A stretch of 64,000 nucleotides of DNA from Arthrobacter burdickii (GCF_030433645.1 NZ_JAROCG010000001.1:2232001-2296000); one strand, 5' to 3'. Positions 10,572 through 20,119 are shown, counted from the first letter of the stretch. Notes: generated by a model not told the origin, from the letters alone. Made by a program: numbers and translations.

Positions 10572-11993
10572 ATGGGACCCGCTTTCTCGAAGCCCCTCGC
10601 CGCCCGCGAGACGCCGATCCCCGGCGTCGTCCTCTTCGACCTCCCCGTCCACGGTGACAACCGCGGCTGGTTCAAGGAGAACTGGCAGCGGGCCAAGATG
10701 ACCGCCGCCGGCCTCGCCGACTTCGGTCCCGTGCAGAACAACATCTCCTTCAACGAGACCGCCGGCACCACGCGCGGCATCCACGCCGAGCCCTGGGACA
10801 AGTTCATCTCCATCGCCACGGGACGCGTGTTCGGGGCGTGGGTGGACCTCCGCGAGGGGCCGTCCTTCGGTGCCGTCTTCACGGCCGAGCTCGATCCGTC
10901 GACGGCGATCTTCATCCCGCGCGGAGTCGGCAACGCCTTCCAGACCCTCGAGGACGGCACCGCCTACACCTACCTCGTCAACGACCACTGGTCCGCCGAT
11001 GCGCAGGACCAGTACGTGTTCCTCAACCTCGCCGACGAGACGGCCGCCATCGACTGGCCCATCCCGCTCGCCGACGCGGAATTGTCCGAGAAGGACCGGA
11101 ACCACCCGCGGCTCGCCGACGTGGCACCCCTCGCTCCGCGCCGGACGCTCGTCGTGGGGGCCGACGGCCAGCTCGGCAAGGCGCTGCGCATCGCCCTCGC
11201 CGGCCACCCCTCCGTCGAATTCGCCGGGCGCGCCGAACTCGACCTGCTCGGCGGGGCCCTCGACGACGCACGGCCCTGGGCGTCCTACGACACGATCATC
11301 AACGCCGCGGCCTACACCGCGGTCGACGCCGCGGAGACACCCGAGGGCCGCGCGGCCGCCTGGGCCGTCAACGTCGCCGGCGTCGCCGCCCTCGCCCGGG
11401 TGGCGAATGCCCACCGCCTGACCCTGGTCCACATCTCCAGCGACTACGTCTTCGACGGGTCGCGGGAACTCCACGACGAGGCCGAACCCGTCAGCCCGCT
11501 CGGCGTCTACGGACAGACCAAGGCCGCGGGGGACGCGCTCGTCGCCACGGTGCCCCGCAACTACATCCTGCGCACGAGCTGGGTGATCGGCGAGGGCAAC
11601 AACTTCGTGCGGACAATGGCCGGCCTCGCGGGCCGCGGCATCTCGCCGAGCGTCGTCGACGACCAGATCGGACGCCTCACCTTCACGGAGGACATCGCCG
11701 CGGCGATACTGCACCTCCTGGGCACGGGAGCTCCGTTCGGCACCTACAACGTCACGAACGACGGCGATGCGCAGAGCTGGGCGGAGATCGCCGCGGACGT
11801 GTACGCCCTCTGCGGCAGGGACCGCGCGGACGTCACCGGTGTGAGCACGGAGACGTACTTCGCGGGGAAGGAAGCCGCCCCTCGCCCGCTCCGGAGCACA
11901 CTCGACCTCACGAAGCTCAAGGCGACGGGCTTCGCACCCGCCTCGTCGGCCGACCGGCTCTCCGCCTACGTCGCGGCGCTGACGACGGCGTGA
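10572..11993 (+). CDS. rmlCD: Fused dTDP-4-dehydrorhamnose 3,5-epimerase / dTDP-4-dehydrorhamnose reductase
   Basis: A 473-residue fusion completing dTDP-L-rhamnose synthesis. Residues about 10-180 are the RmlC cupin (VHGDNRGWFKENW, TTRGIHAEPWDKFISIATG, IPRGVGNAFQ). Residues about 190-470 are the RmlD reductase (VVGADGQLGKALRIAL, NAAAYTAVDAAE, SSDYVFDGS, with YGQTKAAGD as the Tyr-Lys site). Joining the two steps in one chain is known in actinobacteria and would channel the unstable keto sugar. Operon with rmlB. The product is presumably used for wall rhamnose. Confidence 0.92.
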   Translation: MGPAFSKPLAARETPIPGVVLFDLPVHGDNRGWFKENWQRAKMTAAGLADFGPVQNNISFNETAGTTRGIHAEPWDKFISIATGRVFGAWVDLREGPSFGAVFTAELDPSTAIFIPRGVGNAFQTLEDGTAYTYLVNDHWSADAQDQYVFLNLADETAAIDWPIPLADAELSEKDRNHPRLADVAPLAPRRTLVVGADGQLGKALRIALAGHPSVEFAGRAELDLLGGALDDARPWASYDTIINAAAYTAVDAAETPEGRAAAWAVNVAGVAALARVANAHRLTLVHISSDYVFDGSRELHDEAEPVSPLGVYGQTKAAGDALVATVPRNYILRTSWVIGEGNNFVRTMAGLAGRGISPSVVDDQIGRLTFTEDIAAAILHLLGTGAPFGTYNVTNDGDAQSWAEIAADVYALCGRDRADVTGVSTETYFAGKEAAPRPLRSTLDLTKLKATGFAPASSADRLSAYVAALTTA

Positions 11994-12035
11994 GCCGGCC
12001 CGGCCGTCCCGGACCGCAGTGTCGGCCGCGCACCG

Positions 12036-12051
12036 TACGGTAGGCATCATG
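12036..12051 (+). promoter_or_regulatory. -10 box TACGGT 7 nt before the thiL ATG
   Basis: TACGGT at 12036-12041 followed by 7 nt and ATG at 12049 suggests a leaderless transcript for the thiL-DAK2-recG operon. Confidence 0.4.
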
Positions 12052-13056
12052 ACCGAGACCTCGCAGCGCCCCGCTGTCAGCGACCTGAGTGAGGGCGAGC
12101 TCCTCGCCCGGATCTTCCCGCTGCTCGGCCCGGCCACCGGCACGGTGGTCGGCCCGGGTGATGATGCCGCGGTGCTGGCCGACCACGGCGGGCCGGTCGT
12201 GGTGTCCGTGGACACCCTCGTCGAGGACCACGACTTCCGGCTGGTCCGGGTCAACGGTTTCCGGACCAGCGGCTACGACGTCGGCTGGAAGTCCGCTGCC
12301 CAGAACCTGAGCGACATCAACGCGATGGGCGGCACGGCGACCGCCCTGGTGGTGAGCCTGACCCTTCCGCCACAGACACCCGTGGACTGGGTCGAGGACT
12401 GCGCGCGCGGACTCACCGCCGCCATTCGTGGACTCGGTGCCACCGGATGCTCCGTCGTCGGCGGCGACCTCGGGGGTGGCGGACAGCTCGTGATCACCGC
12501 GGCGGTCACGGGAACGCTCGACGGCCGGGCCCCGGTCCTGCGCTCCGGAGCGCGGGCCGGTCATACCGTCGCCGTGGCCGGAACGCTGGGACGCGCCGCA
12601 GCGGGCCTGGCCATCCTGGAGGACGGCCGCCCCGTCGAGGACTTCGGCTCGCCGGGGGAGGAGCTCGTCGCCGCCCAGCTGCGTCCCTACCCGCCGCTGG
12701 CTGCCGGTCCTGCGGCCGCGGCTGCTGGCGCGAGCGCGATGCTTGACATCTCCGACGGCCTGGTCCGTGACGCCGGCCGGATCGCGACCGCGAGCGGGGT
12801 CCGGCTCGACCTCGACCCCTCCCTCCTGCGCCGGTACGCCGATCCGCTGCTCCCGGCCGCCCATCTGCTGGGCGTCGACCCGATGGTCTGGGTGCTCGGC
12901 GGCGGCGAGGACCACGGGCTCCTCGCCACCTTCCCGCAGGACGCCCTGCTGCCACCCGGGTTCACTGCGGTAGGCTCGGTAGTGCCGGGCACGCCGCAGG
13001 TGACACTGGCGTCACAGGCGACTGCCCTCGGGGGATGGGATCACTTTGCAGACTAA
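12049..13056 (+). CDS. thiL: Thiamine-monophosphate kinase
   Basis: A 335-residue ATP-dependent kinase forming thiamine diphosphate from thiamine monophosphate. Family marks are GPGDDAAVLA, VSVDTLVEDHDF, QNLSDINAMGG, VVGGDLGGGG, MLDISDGLVRDAGRIA and GGGEDHGLLATF. No other thiamine genes are nearby and no TPP riboswitch was seen. Its stop overlaps the TTG start of the DAK2 gene by 11 nt, so the two are translationally coupled. Confidence 0.93.
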   Translation: MTETSQRPAVSDLSEGELLARIFPLLGPATGTVVGPGDDAAVLADHGGPVVVSVDTLVEDHDFRLVRVNGFRTSGYDVGWKSAAQNLSDINAMGGTATALVVSLTLPPQTPVDWVEDCARGLTAAIRGLGATGCSVVGGDLGGGGQLVITAAVTGTLDGRAPVLRSGARAGHTVAVAGTLGRAAAGLAILEDGRPVEDFGSPGEELVAAQLRPYPPLAAGPAAAAAGASAMLDISDGLVRDAGRIATASGVRLDLDPSLLRRYADPLLPAAHLLGVDPMVWVLGGGEDHGLLATFPQDALLPPGFTAVGSVVPGTPQVTLASQATALGGWDHFAD

Positions 13057-14023
13057 AATCACCGCGAACGCAGTTGCGATGAAGCGCTGGTTGAGCAAGG
13101 CCGAAGAGTCCCTCGGCAACCACAGTGACCGCCTCAATGCCATCAACATCTTCCCCGTGGCCGACGGCGACACCGGCACCAACCTCTACCAGACCGTCCG
13201 ATCCGCGGCGCATGCAGCCCACGAGGCCGAGACCTCGGACCTCGGGGAGCTGCTCGCCATCGCGGGCAGGGCCGCCATGGAGGATGCCCGCGGCAACTCC
13301 GGCACCCTCTTCGCCGTCTTCCTCGCGGCGTTCGCCGAGCCGCTGCACGGGGCCACCCGCCTGACGTGCACGCTCCTGGCGTCCGCGCTGCATCGCGCGC
13401 AGATCCGCAGCTGGTCGGCGCTCAGCGATCCCGTGCCCGGCACCATGCTCTCGGTCCTGGAGTCGAGCGCGCGGGGTGCCGCCGAGGCTGCGTCAGGACA
13501 CGCGGGCGATGACAGCAACCACGCGCTCGCGCTGGCCCTGAGGGGCTGTGTGCAGCACGCGCTGCTGGCGGTCGTGCGTACCGAGAGCCAGCTCGGTCCG
13601 CTCACCCGCGCGGAGGTGGTCGATGCCGGCGGCGTCGGTTTCCTGCTGGTCCTCGATGCGCTCCGCGCGGCCGCGCTCGGCGAGGAGCTGCAGGACGAGC
13701 TGCTCGACGGGCTCCACGGCTACGACATCCAGGCACCGCACATCCACGACGGCGGCGACGCCGAGGGTGTGGAGGTCATGTGCACGATCAACCTGAGCCC
13801 GCTGGATGCCGCGACGCTCCGCCTGCACCTCGACGAGCTGGGCGATTCGGTCATCATGAGTGCCGTGACGGCGGTGGAGGAGGGCTACCGCTGGCGCGTC
13901 CACGTGCACGTCCCGGACCCCGGTCCTGCCCTCGCCCTCATCCACGCTGCAGGCACGCCCGTCAACATCTCGGTGACGCAGCTCGCCGCCCCCGCCGTAG
14001 GAGCCGAGGCCGGTGACTCCTGA
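13046..14023 (+). CDS. DAK2 / FakA-like kinase domain protein
   Basis: A 325-residue protein with the DhaL-type ATP-binding loop NIFPVADGDTGTNLYQ near residues 33-48 and DARGNSGTLFAVFLAAFAE, as in the N-terminal kinase domain of fatty acid kinase FakA and dihydroxyacetone kinases. A C-terminal region follows (VMCTINLSPLDAATLRLHL). In Gram-positives this gene commonly lies next to recG. Start TTG at 13046 is supported by the overlap with thiL; an ATG 33 nt downstream is the alternative. No FakB partner is adjacent, so the substrate is inferred only. Confidence 0.8.
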   Translation: MQTKITANAVAMKRWLSKAEESLGNHSDRLNAINIFPVADGDTGTNLYQTVRSAAHAAHEAETSDLGELLAIAGRAAMEDARGNSGTLFAVFLAAFAEPLHGATRLTCTLLASALHRAQIRSWSALSDPVPGTMLSVLESSARGAAEAASGHAGDDSNHALALALRGCVQHALLAVVRTESQLGPLTRAEVVDAGGVGFLLVLDALRAAALGEELQDELLDGLHGYDIQAPHIHDGGDAEGVEVMCTINLSPLDAATLRLHLDELGDSVIMSAVTAVEEGYRWRVHVHVPDPGPALALIHAAGTPVNISVTQLAAPAVGAEAGDS

Positions 14024-16244
14024 CGCGGCGCGGTCGGCGACCGCATCGGAGCTCGACGCACCGCTCGACCGGCACCTCGGGCCGGTCGCCAAGCAGCTCG
14101 CGAAGCATTTCGGTATCACCACCGTGGGCCAGCTGCTCAACCACTTCCCCCGCACCTACCTGAAGCGGGGAGAGCTGACGCCCATCGCGGACGTCCCGGT
14201 GGACGAGGAGGTGACGCTGATCGCGCGCGTGCAGTCCGCCGCGTCGCGGAGGATGCACACGCGCAAGGGGATGCTGCTCGAGGTGGTGATCACCGACGAC
14301 GCCGACGGCCGGCTCGGCGGGATGAACCTGACGTTCTTCAACGGATTCGCTGCCGCCCGTGACTTGAAGCCTGGTGTCCGTGCCATGTTCTCGGGCAAGG
14401 TGACGGTGTACCGCGGGAGGCTCTCACTCACCAATCCGCGGTACGCCCTCCTCGACGAGGGCGACGACCCCGAGGACGTCCACCGGCCCATCCCGGTCTA
14501 CCCGGCGGTGGAGAAGCTCGGCAGCGACCAGATCGCGACCGCGGTCGGGATCATCCTCAACACGCTGCGGCTCTCGGACTTCGACGATCCCGTCCCGGCG
14601 TCGATCGCCCGGCGCGACAAGCTCCTGAGCCTCGCCTCGGCCTACGAACTCGTGCACCGGCCGCTGCAGGTCGAGGACGCCTACCGCGCCCAGCACCGCT
14701 TCCGGTACCAGGAGGCGTTCGTCCTGCAGGCTGCCCTCGCGCGGCGCCGCGCGCTCGCGGCCCGGGAGGAAGCGACGGCACGGCCGCCGCACGGCGGAGG
14801 CCTGCTCGACCAGTTCGATGCGCGGCTGCCCTTCACCCTCACGCAGGGCCAGCTCGACGTCGGCCGGACACTCGCGGAGGACCTTGCCCGCGACCACCCG
14901 ATGAACCGGCTGCTGCAGGGGGAGGTCGGCTCGGGCAAGACCCTCGTGGCGCTGCGGGCCATGCTGCAGGTCATCGATGCCGGCGGGCAGGCGGCGCTCC
15001 TGGCGCCCACCGAGGTCCTGGCCGCCCAGCACCTCCAGTCCATCACCAGGACGCTCGGCCCGCTCGCCGAGGGCGGGATGCTGGGCGGTGCCACGGACGG
15101 CACGCGCGTGGTCCTGCTGACGGGTTCGATGTCCGCCGCGCAGCGCAAGAAGTCGCTCCTCGACGCGGCGTCGGGTGAGGCGGGCATCGTCATCGGCACC
15201 CATGCCCTCCTGTCCGACAACGTGGAGTTCTTCGACCTCGGCCTGATCGTCGTGGACGAGCAGCACCGCTTCGGCGTGGAGCAGCGGGACTCCCTGCGCA
15301 CCAAGGCCCGCACGTCCCCGCACGTCCTGGTCATGACGGCGACACCCATCCCGCGAACCGTCGCCATGACGGTGTTCGGCGACCTCGAGACCTCGACGCT
15401 GTCGGAACTGCCCGCCGGCCGTTCCCCCATCGCCACCCACGAGGTGGGCCTCACCGAACATCCCGCCTGGATGGACCGGGTCTGGTCGCGGGCGCGTGAG
15501 GAGATCGCCGCCGGCCGGCAGGTGTACGTGGTGTGCCCCAAGATCGGCGACGACGGGAAGACGGAGGAGGACGCGCCCGAGGCGCTCTACGGGGAGCCCG
15601 CGCCGGAGCGGAAGCCCGGCGGGCAGCAGGAGCTCACGAGTGTCGTGGGACTCGTCGAGTCCCTGGGCGGGATCCCGCAGCTCCAGGGCGTCACGAGCGG
15701 CATGCTGCACGGCCGCATGGACCCGCAGGAGAAGGCGGACGTGATGGCGCGCTTCGCGGACGGCAGCGTGCAGTTGCTGATCGCGACGACCGTGATCGAA
15801 GTGGGCGTCGACGTGCCGAACGCGACGCTCATGGTCATCATGGACGCGGACCGCTTCGGTATCTCCCAGCTCCACCAGCTGAGGGGCCGGATCGGCCGTG
15901 GCGGCCACGCGGGCACCTGCCTGCTCGTCACGAAACTGGAACCCGGGCACCCGAGCCGCGAGCGGCTGTCCGCCGTGGCGTCCACGACCGACGGATTCGA
16001 GCTGTCACAGAAGGACCTCGAGCTGCGGCGGGAGGGGAACATCCTCGGGGCCTCGCAGTCCGGCGGCCGCTCGGCGCTGCGCTTCCTGAGGATCACCCAG
16101 CACGGCAAGGTCATCGAGAAGGCGCGGGCCGATGCGCAGGAGATCGTCGCCGGTGATCCCGACCTGCACGACAACCCGGGGCTCTCGCTCGCGATCGACC
16201 TCTACCTGAACCCCGAGAAGGAAGCGTTCCTCGAGAAGGGATAG
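14013..16244 (+). CDS. recG: ATP-dependent DNA helicase RecG
   Basis: A 743-residue branched-DNA helicase acting at stalled forks and Holliday junctions. The wedge/OB domain is N-terminal (LNHFPRTYLKRGELTPI). The motor shows Walker A LLQGEVGSGKTLVALRAML, the DEQH box VVDEQHRFGVEQ, motif III TATPIPRT and motif VI QLRGRIGRGG. The GTG at 14013 overlaps the DAK2 stop by 11 nt. Gene order recG-rsmD-coaD is conserved in actinobacteria but here is interrupted by the molybdate genes. Confidence 0.95.
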   Translation: MTPDAARSATASELDAPLDRHLGPVAKQLAKHFGITTVGQLLNHFPRTYLKRGELTPIADVPVDEEVTLIARVQSAASRRMHTRKGMLLEVVITDDADGRLGGMNLTFFNGFAAARDLKPGVRAMFSGKVTVYRGRLSLTNPRYALLDEGDDPEDVHRPIPVYPAVEKLGSDQIATAVGIILNTLRLSDFDDPVPASIARRDKLLSLASAYELVHRPLQVEDAYRAQHRFRYQEAFVLQAALARRRALAAREEATARPPHGGGLLDQFDARLPFTLTQGQLDVGRTLAEDLARDHPMNRLLQGEVGSGKTLVALRAMLQVIDAGGQAALLAPTEVLAAQHLQSITRTLGPLAEGGMLGGATDGTRVVLLTGSMSAAQRKKSLLDAASGEAGIVIGTHALLSDNVEFFDLGLIVVDEQHRFGVEQRDSLRTKARTSPHVLVMTATPIPRTVAMTVFGDLETSTLSELPAGRSPIATHEVGLTEHPAWMDRVWSRAREEIAAGRQVYVVCPKIGDDGKTEEDAPEALYGEPAPERKPGGQQELTSVVGLVESLGGIPQLQGVTSGMLHGRMDPQEKADVMARFADGSVQLLIATTVIEVGVDVPNATLMVIMDADRFGISQLHQLRGRIGRGGHAGTCLLVTKLEPGHPSRERLSAVASTTDGFELSQKDLELRREGNILGASQSGGRSALRFLRITQHGKVIEKARADAQEIVAGDPDLHDNPGLSLAIDLYLNPEKEAFLEKG

Positions 16245-16272
16245 GGAACGAGCGCTTCCGCACCTGCGGGAG

Positions 16273-16288
16273 TAGCATCCTTCTCATG
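16273..16288 (+). promoter_or_regulatory. -10 box TAGCAT 7 nt before the mop-type gene
   Basis: TAGCAT at 16273-16278, then 7 nt and ATG at 16286. Leaderless-type promoter for the molybdate cassette. Confidence 0.4.
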
Positions 16289-16690
16289 ACGCAGATACGG
16301 GTGGGCGATGCGGCGCGGTTCCTCGGCGTCAGCGACGACACCGTCCGCCGCTGGATCGACGGCGGCATCCTCGGGAGCACGAAGGACTCCTCCGGCAAGG
16401 TCGTGGTCGATGCGCTGGAACTCGCGCGGCTCGCCCGGCGGAACGCCGTCCTGCCCGGCGATCCGTCGGACATCGGGCGGTCCGCGCGGAACCGGTTCGT
16501 CGGTATCGTCACCGACATCATCACGGATACCGTGATGGCGCAGGTCGAGCTCCAGTGCGGGCCGCACCGGGTGGTGTCCCTGATGAGCAGTGAGGCCGTC
16601 CGCGACCTCGGGCTCGCCGAGGGGTCCGTCGCGATCGCGGTCGTCAAGGCCACCACCGTCATCGTCGAGACCCCGGGCGGGAGGGCGTGA
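16286..16690 (+). CDS. Molybdate-binding Mop/TOBE protein with MerR-like helix-turn-helix
   Basis: A 134-residue protein with an N-terminal helix-turn-helix (VGDAARFLGVSDDTVRRWID, residues about 6-25) and a C-terminal single Mop/TOBE domain (NRFVGIVTDIITDTVMAQV and GLAEGSVAIAVVKATTVIVE). It probably binds molybdate and may regulate the adjacent modABC genes. It overlaps modA by 4 nt (GTGA), so it belongs to the same operon. The name MopI is sometimes used for pure Mop proteins. Confidence 0.82.
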   Translation: MTQIRVGDAARFLGVSDDTVRRWIDGGILGSTKDSSGKVVVDALELARLARRNAVLPGDPSDIGRSARNRFVGIVTDIITDTVMAQVELQCGPHRVVSLMSSEAVRDLGLAEGSVAIAVVKATTVIVETPGGRA

Positions 16691-17487
16691 AGACGCGGCC
16701 GTCCCGCTTCCGGCTCCTGGCACTCGCCGCGCCCGCCGTCGTCGTGCTGGCCGCCGGCTGCGGGAGCGGCGCTCCTGCGGACGGACGCCCCGAGCGGACC
16801 GGCGAGGCTGTCGACGGCGCCATCACCGTCTTCGCGGCGGCGTCCCTCACGGCGCCCTTCACCGACCTGGCTGCGCGGTTCGAGGAGGCTCACCCCGGCG
16901 CGGACGTCACGCTCACCTTCGCGGGGTCGTCCGACCTCGCCACGCAGATCACCGAGGGCGCACCCGCCGACGTCTTCGCCTCCGCCGACACGAGGAACCT
17001 GGATCGGGTCGCCGGCGCGGAGCTGCTCGCCGCAGACGCGGTCCCGTTCGCCACCAATACCCTCGAACTCGCCGTCCCGTCTGACAATCCCGCCGGGATC
17101 TCGTCCCTCGCGGACGCCGCCCGGCCCGGCGTGAAGACGGTCGTCTGCGCCCAGCAGGTCCCCTGCGGTGCAGCGACGGCGCAGGTCGAGGAGGCCGCGG
17201 ACGTCGACCTGACGCCGGTCAGCGAGGAGTCGTCCGTCACCGATGTCCTGGGGAAGGTGGTCTCCGGAGAGGCGGACGCAGGCCTCGTCTACGTCACGGA
17301 CGTCCGGGCGGCGGGAGACGCGGTCCTCGGCATCCCCCTTCCCGAGGCAGCCGGTGGAACGACCACCTACCCCATCGCGGCGCTCGCCGGGAGGAAGGAC
17401 ACAGCCACCGCGCAGGCATTCGTCGACTACGTGCTCGGGGCGGACGGGCGGGCAGTGCTCGGGGCGGCTGGTTTCGGTGCGCCCTGA
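16687..17487 (+). CDS. modA: Molybdate ABC transporter substrate-binding lipoprotein
   Basis: A 266-residue extracytoplasmic binding protein. The N-terminus is a lipoprotein signal (LLALAAPAVVVLAAGC) with lipobox LAAGC. The mature part matches ModA ([50 protein letters not shown]). It captures molybdate, or tungstate, outside the membrane for ModBC. GTG start at 16687 is coupled to the upstream Mop gene. Confidence 0.92.
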   Translation: MKTRPSRFRLLALAAPAVVVLAAGCGSGAPADGRPERTGEAVDGAITVFAAASLTAPFTDLAARFEEAHPGADVTLTFAGSSDLATQITEGAPADVFASADTRNLDRVAGAELLAADAVPFATNTLELAVPSDNPAGISSLADAARPGVKTVVCAQQVPCGAATAQVEEAADVDLTPVSEESSVTDVLGKVVSGEADAGLVYVTDVRAAGDAVLGIPLPEAAGGTTTYPIAALAGRKDTATAQAFVDYVLGADGRAVLGAAGFGAP

Positions 17488-17538
17488 ACCGGCCCGCCAT
17501 CGACTCCACCCGCCGGCCGCCGGCAGCGAGGACGTGCG

Positions 17539-18369
17539 GTGAGCGGCGCGAGCCTGCCCCGCTGGGTGGTGGCGATCGCCGTCGTGGGCGGCCTGTTCGT
17601 CGTCCTGCCGCTGGTGGCTCTGGCCCTGCGGGTCGACTGGCCCCGCTTCGTCCCCCTCGTCACGTCGGACAGCGCGCAGGCGGCGCTCCTGCTCAGTTTG
17701 AGGACCTCCCTCACGGCGGCGTTCCTCTGTGTCGTGGTCGGCGTGCCCATGGCCCTCGTCCTCGCCCGGACCTCGTTCCGGGGACAGCGGCTCGTCCGGT
17801 CGCTCGTGCTCCTGCCGCTGGTGCTCCCGCCGGTGGTCGGCGGTATCGCCCTGCTCTACACCTTCGGGCGGCGCGGACTGCTCGGCAGCAGCCTCCACGC
17901 GCTGGGCATCGACATCGCCTTCTCGACGACGGCGGTCGTGATGTCGCAGTCCTTCGTGGCGCTACCCTTCCTCGTCCTCAGCCTCGAAGGGGCACTGCGC
18001 TCGGCCGGCACCCGCTACGAGGCCGTCGGGGCGACCCTCGGAGCGGGACGCTGGACGGTCCTCCGGCGGATCACACTGCCCCTCGTACTGCCGTCGCTCG
18101 TGTCGGGAACGGTGCTTTCCTTCGCCCGGGCGCTGGGCGAGTTCGGGGCCACACTGACCTTCGCGGGCAGCCTCGAAGGCACCACGAGGACGCTCCCGCT
18201 GGAGGTCTACCTGCAGCGGGAGACGGATCCGGACGCCGCCGTCGCCCTCTCGCTCATCCTCGTCGCAGTGGCCATCGCCGTCGTCGGCGTCGCACACCGG
18301 GTCCGGCCGCTCGGGGGCAGCGCGATGCCGTCGATCCGGCCGGCGAACGACCGCGATCCGGTCCGCTGA
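17539..18369 (+). CDS. modB: Molybdate ABC transporter permease
   Basis: A 276-residue inner-membrane permease with about five to six helices, starting [20 protein letters not shown]. The ABC-permease EAA loop is seen as [19 protein letters not shown] near residues 160-178, and [18 protein letters not shown] is typical of ModB/CysT-like permeases. The gap to modA is 51 nt, and its stop overlaps the modC ATG by one base (TGATG). Confidence 0.92.
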   Translation: MSGASLPRWVVAIAVVGGLFVVLPLVALALRVDWPRFVPLVTSDSAQAALLLSLRTSLTAAFLCVVVGVPMALVLARTSFRGQRLVRSLVLLPLVLPPVVGGIALLYTFGRRGLLGSSLHALGIDIAFSTTAVVMSQSFVALPFLVLSLEGALRSAGTRYEAVGATLGAGRWTVLRRITLPLVLPSLVSGTVLSFARALGEFGATLTFAGSLEGTTRTLPLEVYLQRETDPDAAVALSLILVAVAIAVVGVAHRVRPLGGSAMPSIRPANDRDPVR

Positions 18370-19448
18370 TGGGCTTCACCTTCACGGCGACCCTCCCGGA
18401 ACGGGGCTTCGACGTGTCGTTCGAGTTGGCCCCGGGGGAGACGCTCGCCGTCCTCGGCCCGAACGGGGCGGGGAAGTCGACCCTGCTCGACCTGGTGGCG
18501 GGGCTCCTGGCTCCGGCAGCAGGCCGGGCGGAACTGGACGGCACGCTCCTCTTCGACGTCGGGGCCGGCCGGCGCGTCCTGACCCAGCCACGCCACCGCG
18601 GTGTCGCGCTCCTGGCGCAGGAAGCGCTGCTGTTCCCCCACCTCACGGTGCTGGAGAACGTCGCGTTCGGGCCACGGAGCCGCGGGCAGCACAGGTCTGC
18701 AGCCCGGTCGACGGCGCGGCACTGGCTCGAACGCGTCGGCGTGGACGACCTCGCCTCCCGCAGGCCCGCCCACCTGTCGGGCGGGCAGGCGCAGCGCGTC
18801 GCCGTCGCCCGGGCGCTGGCCGCCGACCCGTCGCTGCTGCTGCTCGACGAACCGCTCGCGGCACTGGACGTCAGCGTCGCCCCGGCCCTCCGCACCCTCC
18901 TGCGGGAGGTCCTGGCCGAACGGCCGACCATTCTCGTGACGCACGACCCGCTCGACGCCTTCCTGCTCGCGGACCGGGTGCTCATCCTCGAGGGCGGCAG
19001 GATCGTCGAGTCGGGCGCCACGGGAGACGTCCTGACACGCCCCGTGACGAGTTTCGGCGCACGCCTCGCCGGCCTGAACCTCGTGCCGGGGCGGCGGACG
19101 ACGGGGGGATTCCGGGCGGACAACGGACTGGACGTACCGCTGGAGCACGAAGCGCCGGTCGGAGCGCGCCTCGCCCTCGCCGTACGCCCGGTCAGTGTCG
19201 GAGTGTCCCGGACAGCGGAGGACGGGCCGGGGTGGAGCTGGATCGGAGCGGAGGTCGACGACATCGAACACCGCGGCGACCTCGTGCGGGTGCATGCTGC
19301 GGGGCTTGCCGCCGACGTCGCCCCGGCGGCCGCCGTCGGGCTCGGAATCGCCCCCGGTGTGCGGATCTTCCTCGGCGTCCGTCCTGCGGATGCAACCGTC
19401 TATCCCGTGGACGAGACCGGTCTGCGAAGTCCCGCGGGCGGACGATAG
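18369..19448 (+). CDS. modC: Molybdate ABC transporter ATP-binding protein
   Basis: A 359-residue ATPase that energises molybdate uptake. It shows Walker A GPNGAGKSTLL, the signature LSGGQAQRVAVARALA, Walker B LLLLDEPLAALD and the switch His in LVTHD. A C-terminal region from about residue 235 (NLVPGRRTTGGFRADNG, then VRPVSVGVSR) is the Mop-like regulatory domain typical of ModC. The stop codon TAG at 19446-19448 forms part of the likely -10 box of rsmD. Confidence 0.93.
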   Translation: MGFTFTATLPERGFDVSFELAPGETLAVLGPNGAGKSTLLDLVAGLLAPAAGRAELDGTLLFDVGAGRRVLTQPRHRGVALLAQEALLFPHLTVLENVAFGPRSRGQHRSAARSTARHWLERVGVDDLASRRPAHLSGGQAQRVAVARALAADPSLLLLDEPLAALDVSVAPALRTLLREVLAERPTILVTHDPLDAFLLADRVLILEGGRIVESGATGDVLTRPVTSFGARLAGLNLVPGRRTTGGFRADNGLDVPLEHEAPVGARLALAVRPVSVGVSRTAEDGPGWSWIGAEVDDIEHRGDLVRVHAAGLAADVAPAAAVGLGIAPGVRIFLGVRPADATVYPVDETGLRSPAGGR

Positions 19449-19461
19449 AGTCGATGGCATG
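19446..19461 (+). promoter_or_regulatory. -10 box TAGAGT 7 nt before the rsmD ATG
   Basis: TAGAGT at 19446-19451 overlaps the modC stop codon and is followed by 7 nt and the ATG at 19459. This would give rsmD its own leaderless transcript despite the tight spacing. Confidence 0.4.
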
Positions 19462-20031
19462 ACCCGAATCATCGCCGGAGCCGCGGGCGGCTCGACCCTC
19501 ACCAGCGTCGAGGGAAACGGGACGCGGCCCACGTCCGACCGCGTGAAGGAGGCCCTGTTCTCGAGCCTGGAATCCTACGGAGTGATCCACGGAGCGCACG
19601 TCCTGGACCTCTATGCCGGGTCCGGCTCGCTCGGGGTGGAGAGTGCGAGCCGCGGTGCGGCCTCCGTGGACCTCGTCGAGTCCGCCGACCGGGCGGCCGC
19701 CGTCGCCCAGCGCAACGCGGACCTGGTGAACCGCGTGCTGGGCTGGACAGCCGTCCGCGTGCACCGGACGAAGGTCGAGACGTACCTCGAGCGCGTGGCG
19801 CCGGAGCTGACCTGGGACCTCGTCCTGATGGACCCGCCCTACAGCGTCCGCGAGGACGGGGTGCTCGCCGTCCTCGCGGCCCTGCGGACACGGCTGTCGG
19901 AAGGCGCCGTCGTCGTGGTCGAGCGATCCGCGAGGACGCCGGAACCGGAATGGCCCGCGTGGCTCGAACGCTTCTCGGACAAGAAGTACGGCGAGACGCG
20001 CCTGTGGTTCCTGGAGCCCGCCGTCGACTGA
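19459..20031 (+). CDS. rsmD: 16S rRNA (guanine966-N2)-methyltransferase
   Basis: A 190-residue Rossmann-fold methyltransferase modifying G966 of 16S rRNA. It has the SAM loop VLDLYAGSGSLGVESASRGA (residues about 50-69) and the catalytic motif LVLMDPPY (about 122-129). RPTSDRVKEALFSSL is characteristic of RsmD. Start ATG at 19459 lies 10 nt after modC. It is convergent with ycnI and separated from it by a strong hairpin. Confidence 0.93.
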   Translation: MTRIIAGAAGGSTLTSVEGNGTRPTSDRVKEALFSSLESYGVIHGAHVLDLYAGSGSLGVESASRGAASVDLVESADRAAAVAQRNADLVNRVLGWTAVRVHRTKVETYLERVAPELTWDLVLMDPPYSVREDGVLAVLAALRTRLSEGAVVVVERSARTPEPEWPAWLERFSDKKYGETRLWFLEPAVD

Positions 20032-20063
20032 CCCGCTCCGGCCCCTGCCGGGTAGGGCCAGGG

Positions 20064-20095
20064 GCGCGGTGCCGGTCCGCCTGCCGGCACCGCGC
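20064..20095. terminator. Bidirectional hairpin between rsmD and ycnI
   Basis: Perfect 12-bp arms (GCGCGGTGCCGG at 20064-20075, complement at 20084-20095) with an 8-nt loop in a convergent spacer. Confidence 0.6.
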
Positions 20096-20119
20096 TGGGA
20101 GTCCGCCGTACCCGGAAGG

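Noticed and set aside
11994..12048. TPP riboswitch before thiL
   Set aside because: The spacer is only 55 bp, lacks the CUGAGA core, and the likely promoter leaves no leader.
14424..15950. 508-codon minus-strand frame opposite recG
   Set aside because: Shadow of recG; no ribosome site and no recognisable domain, while recG is clearly coding on the plus strand.
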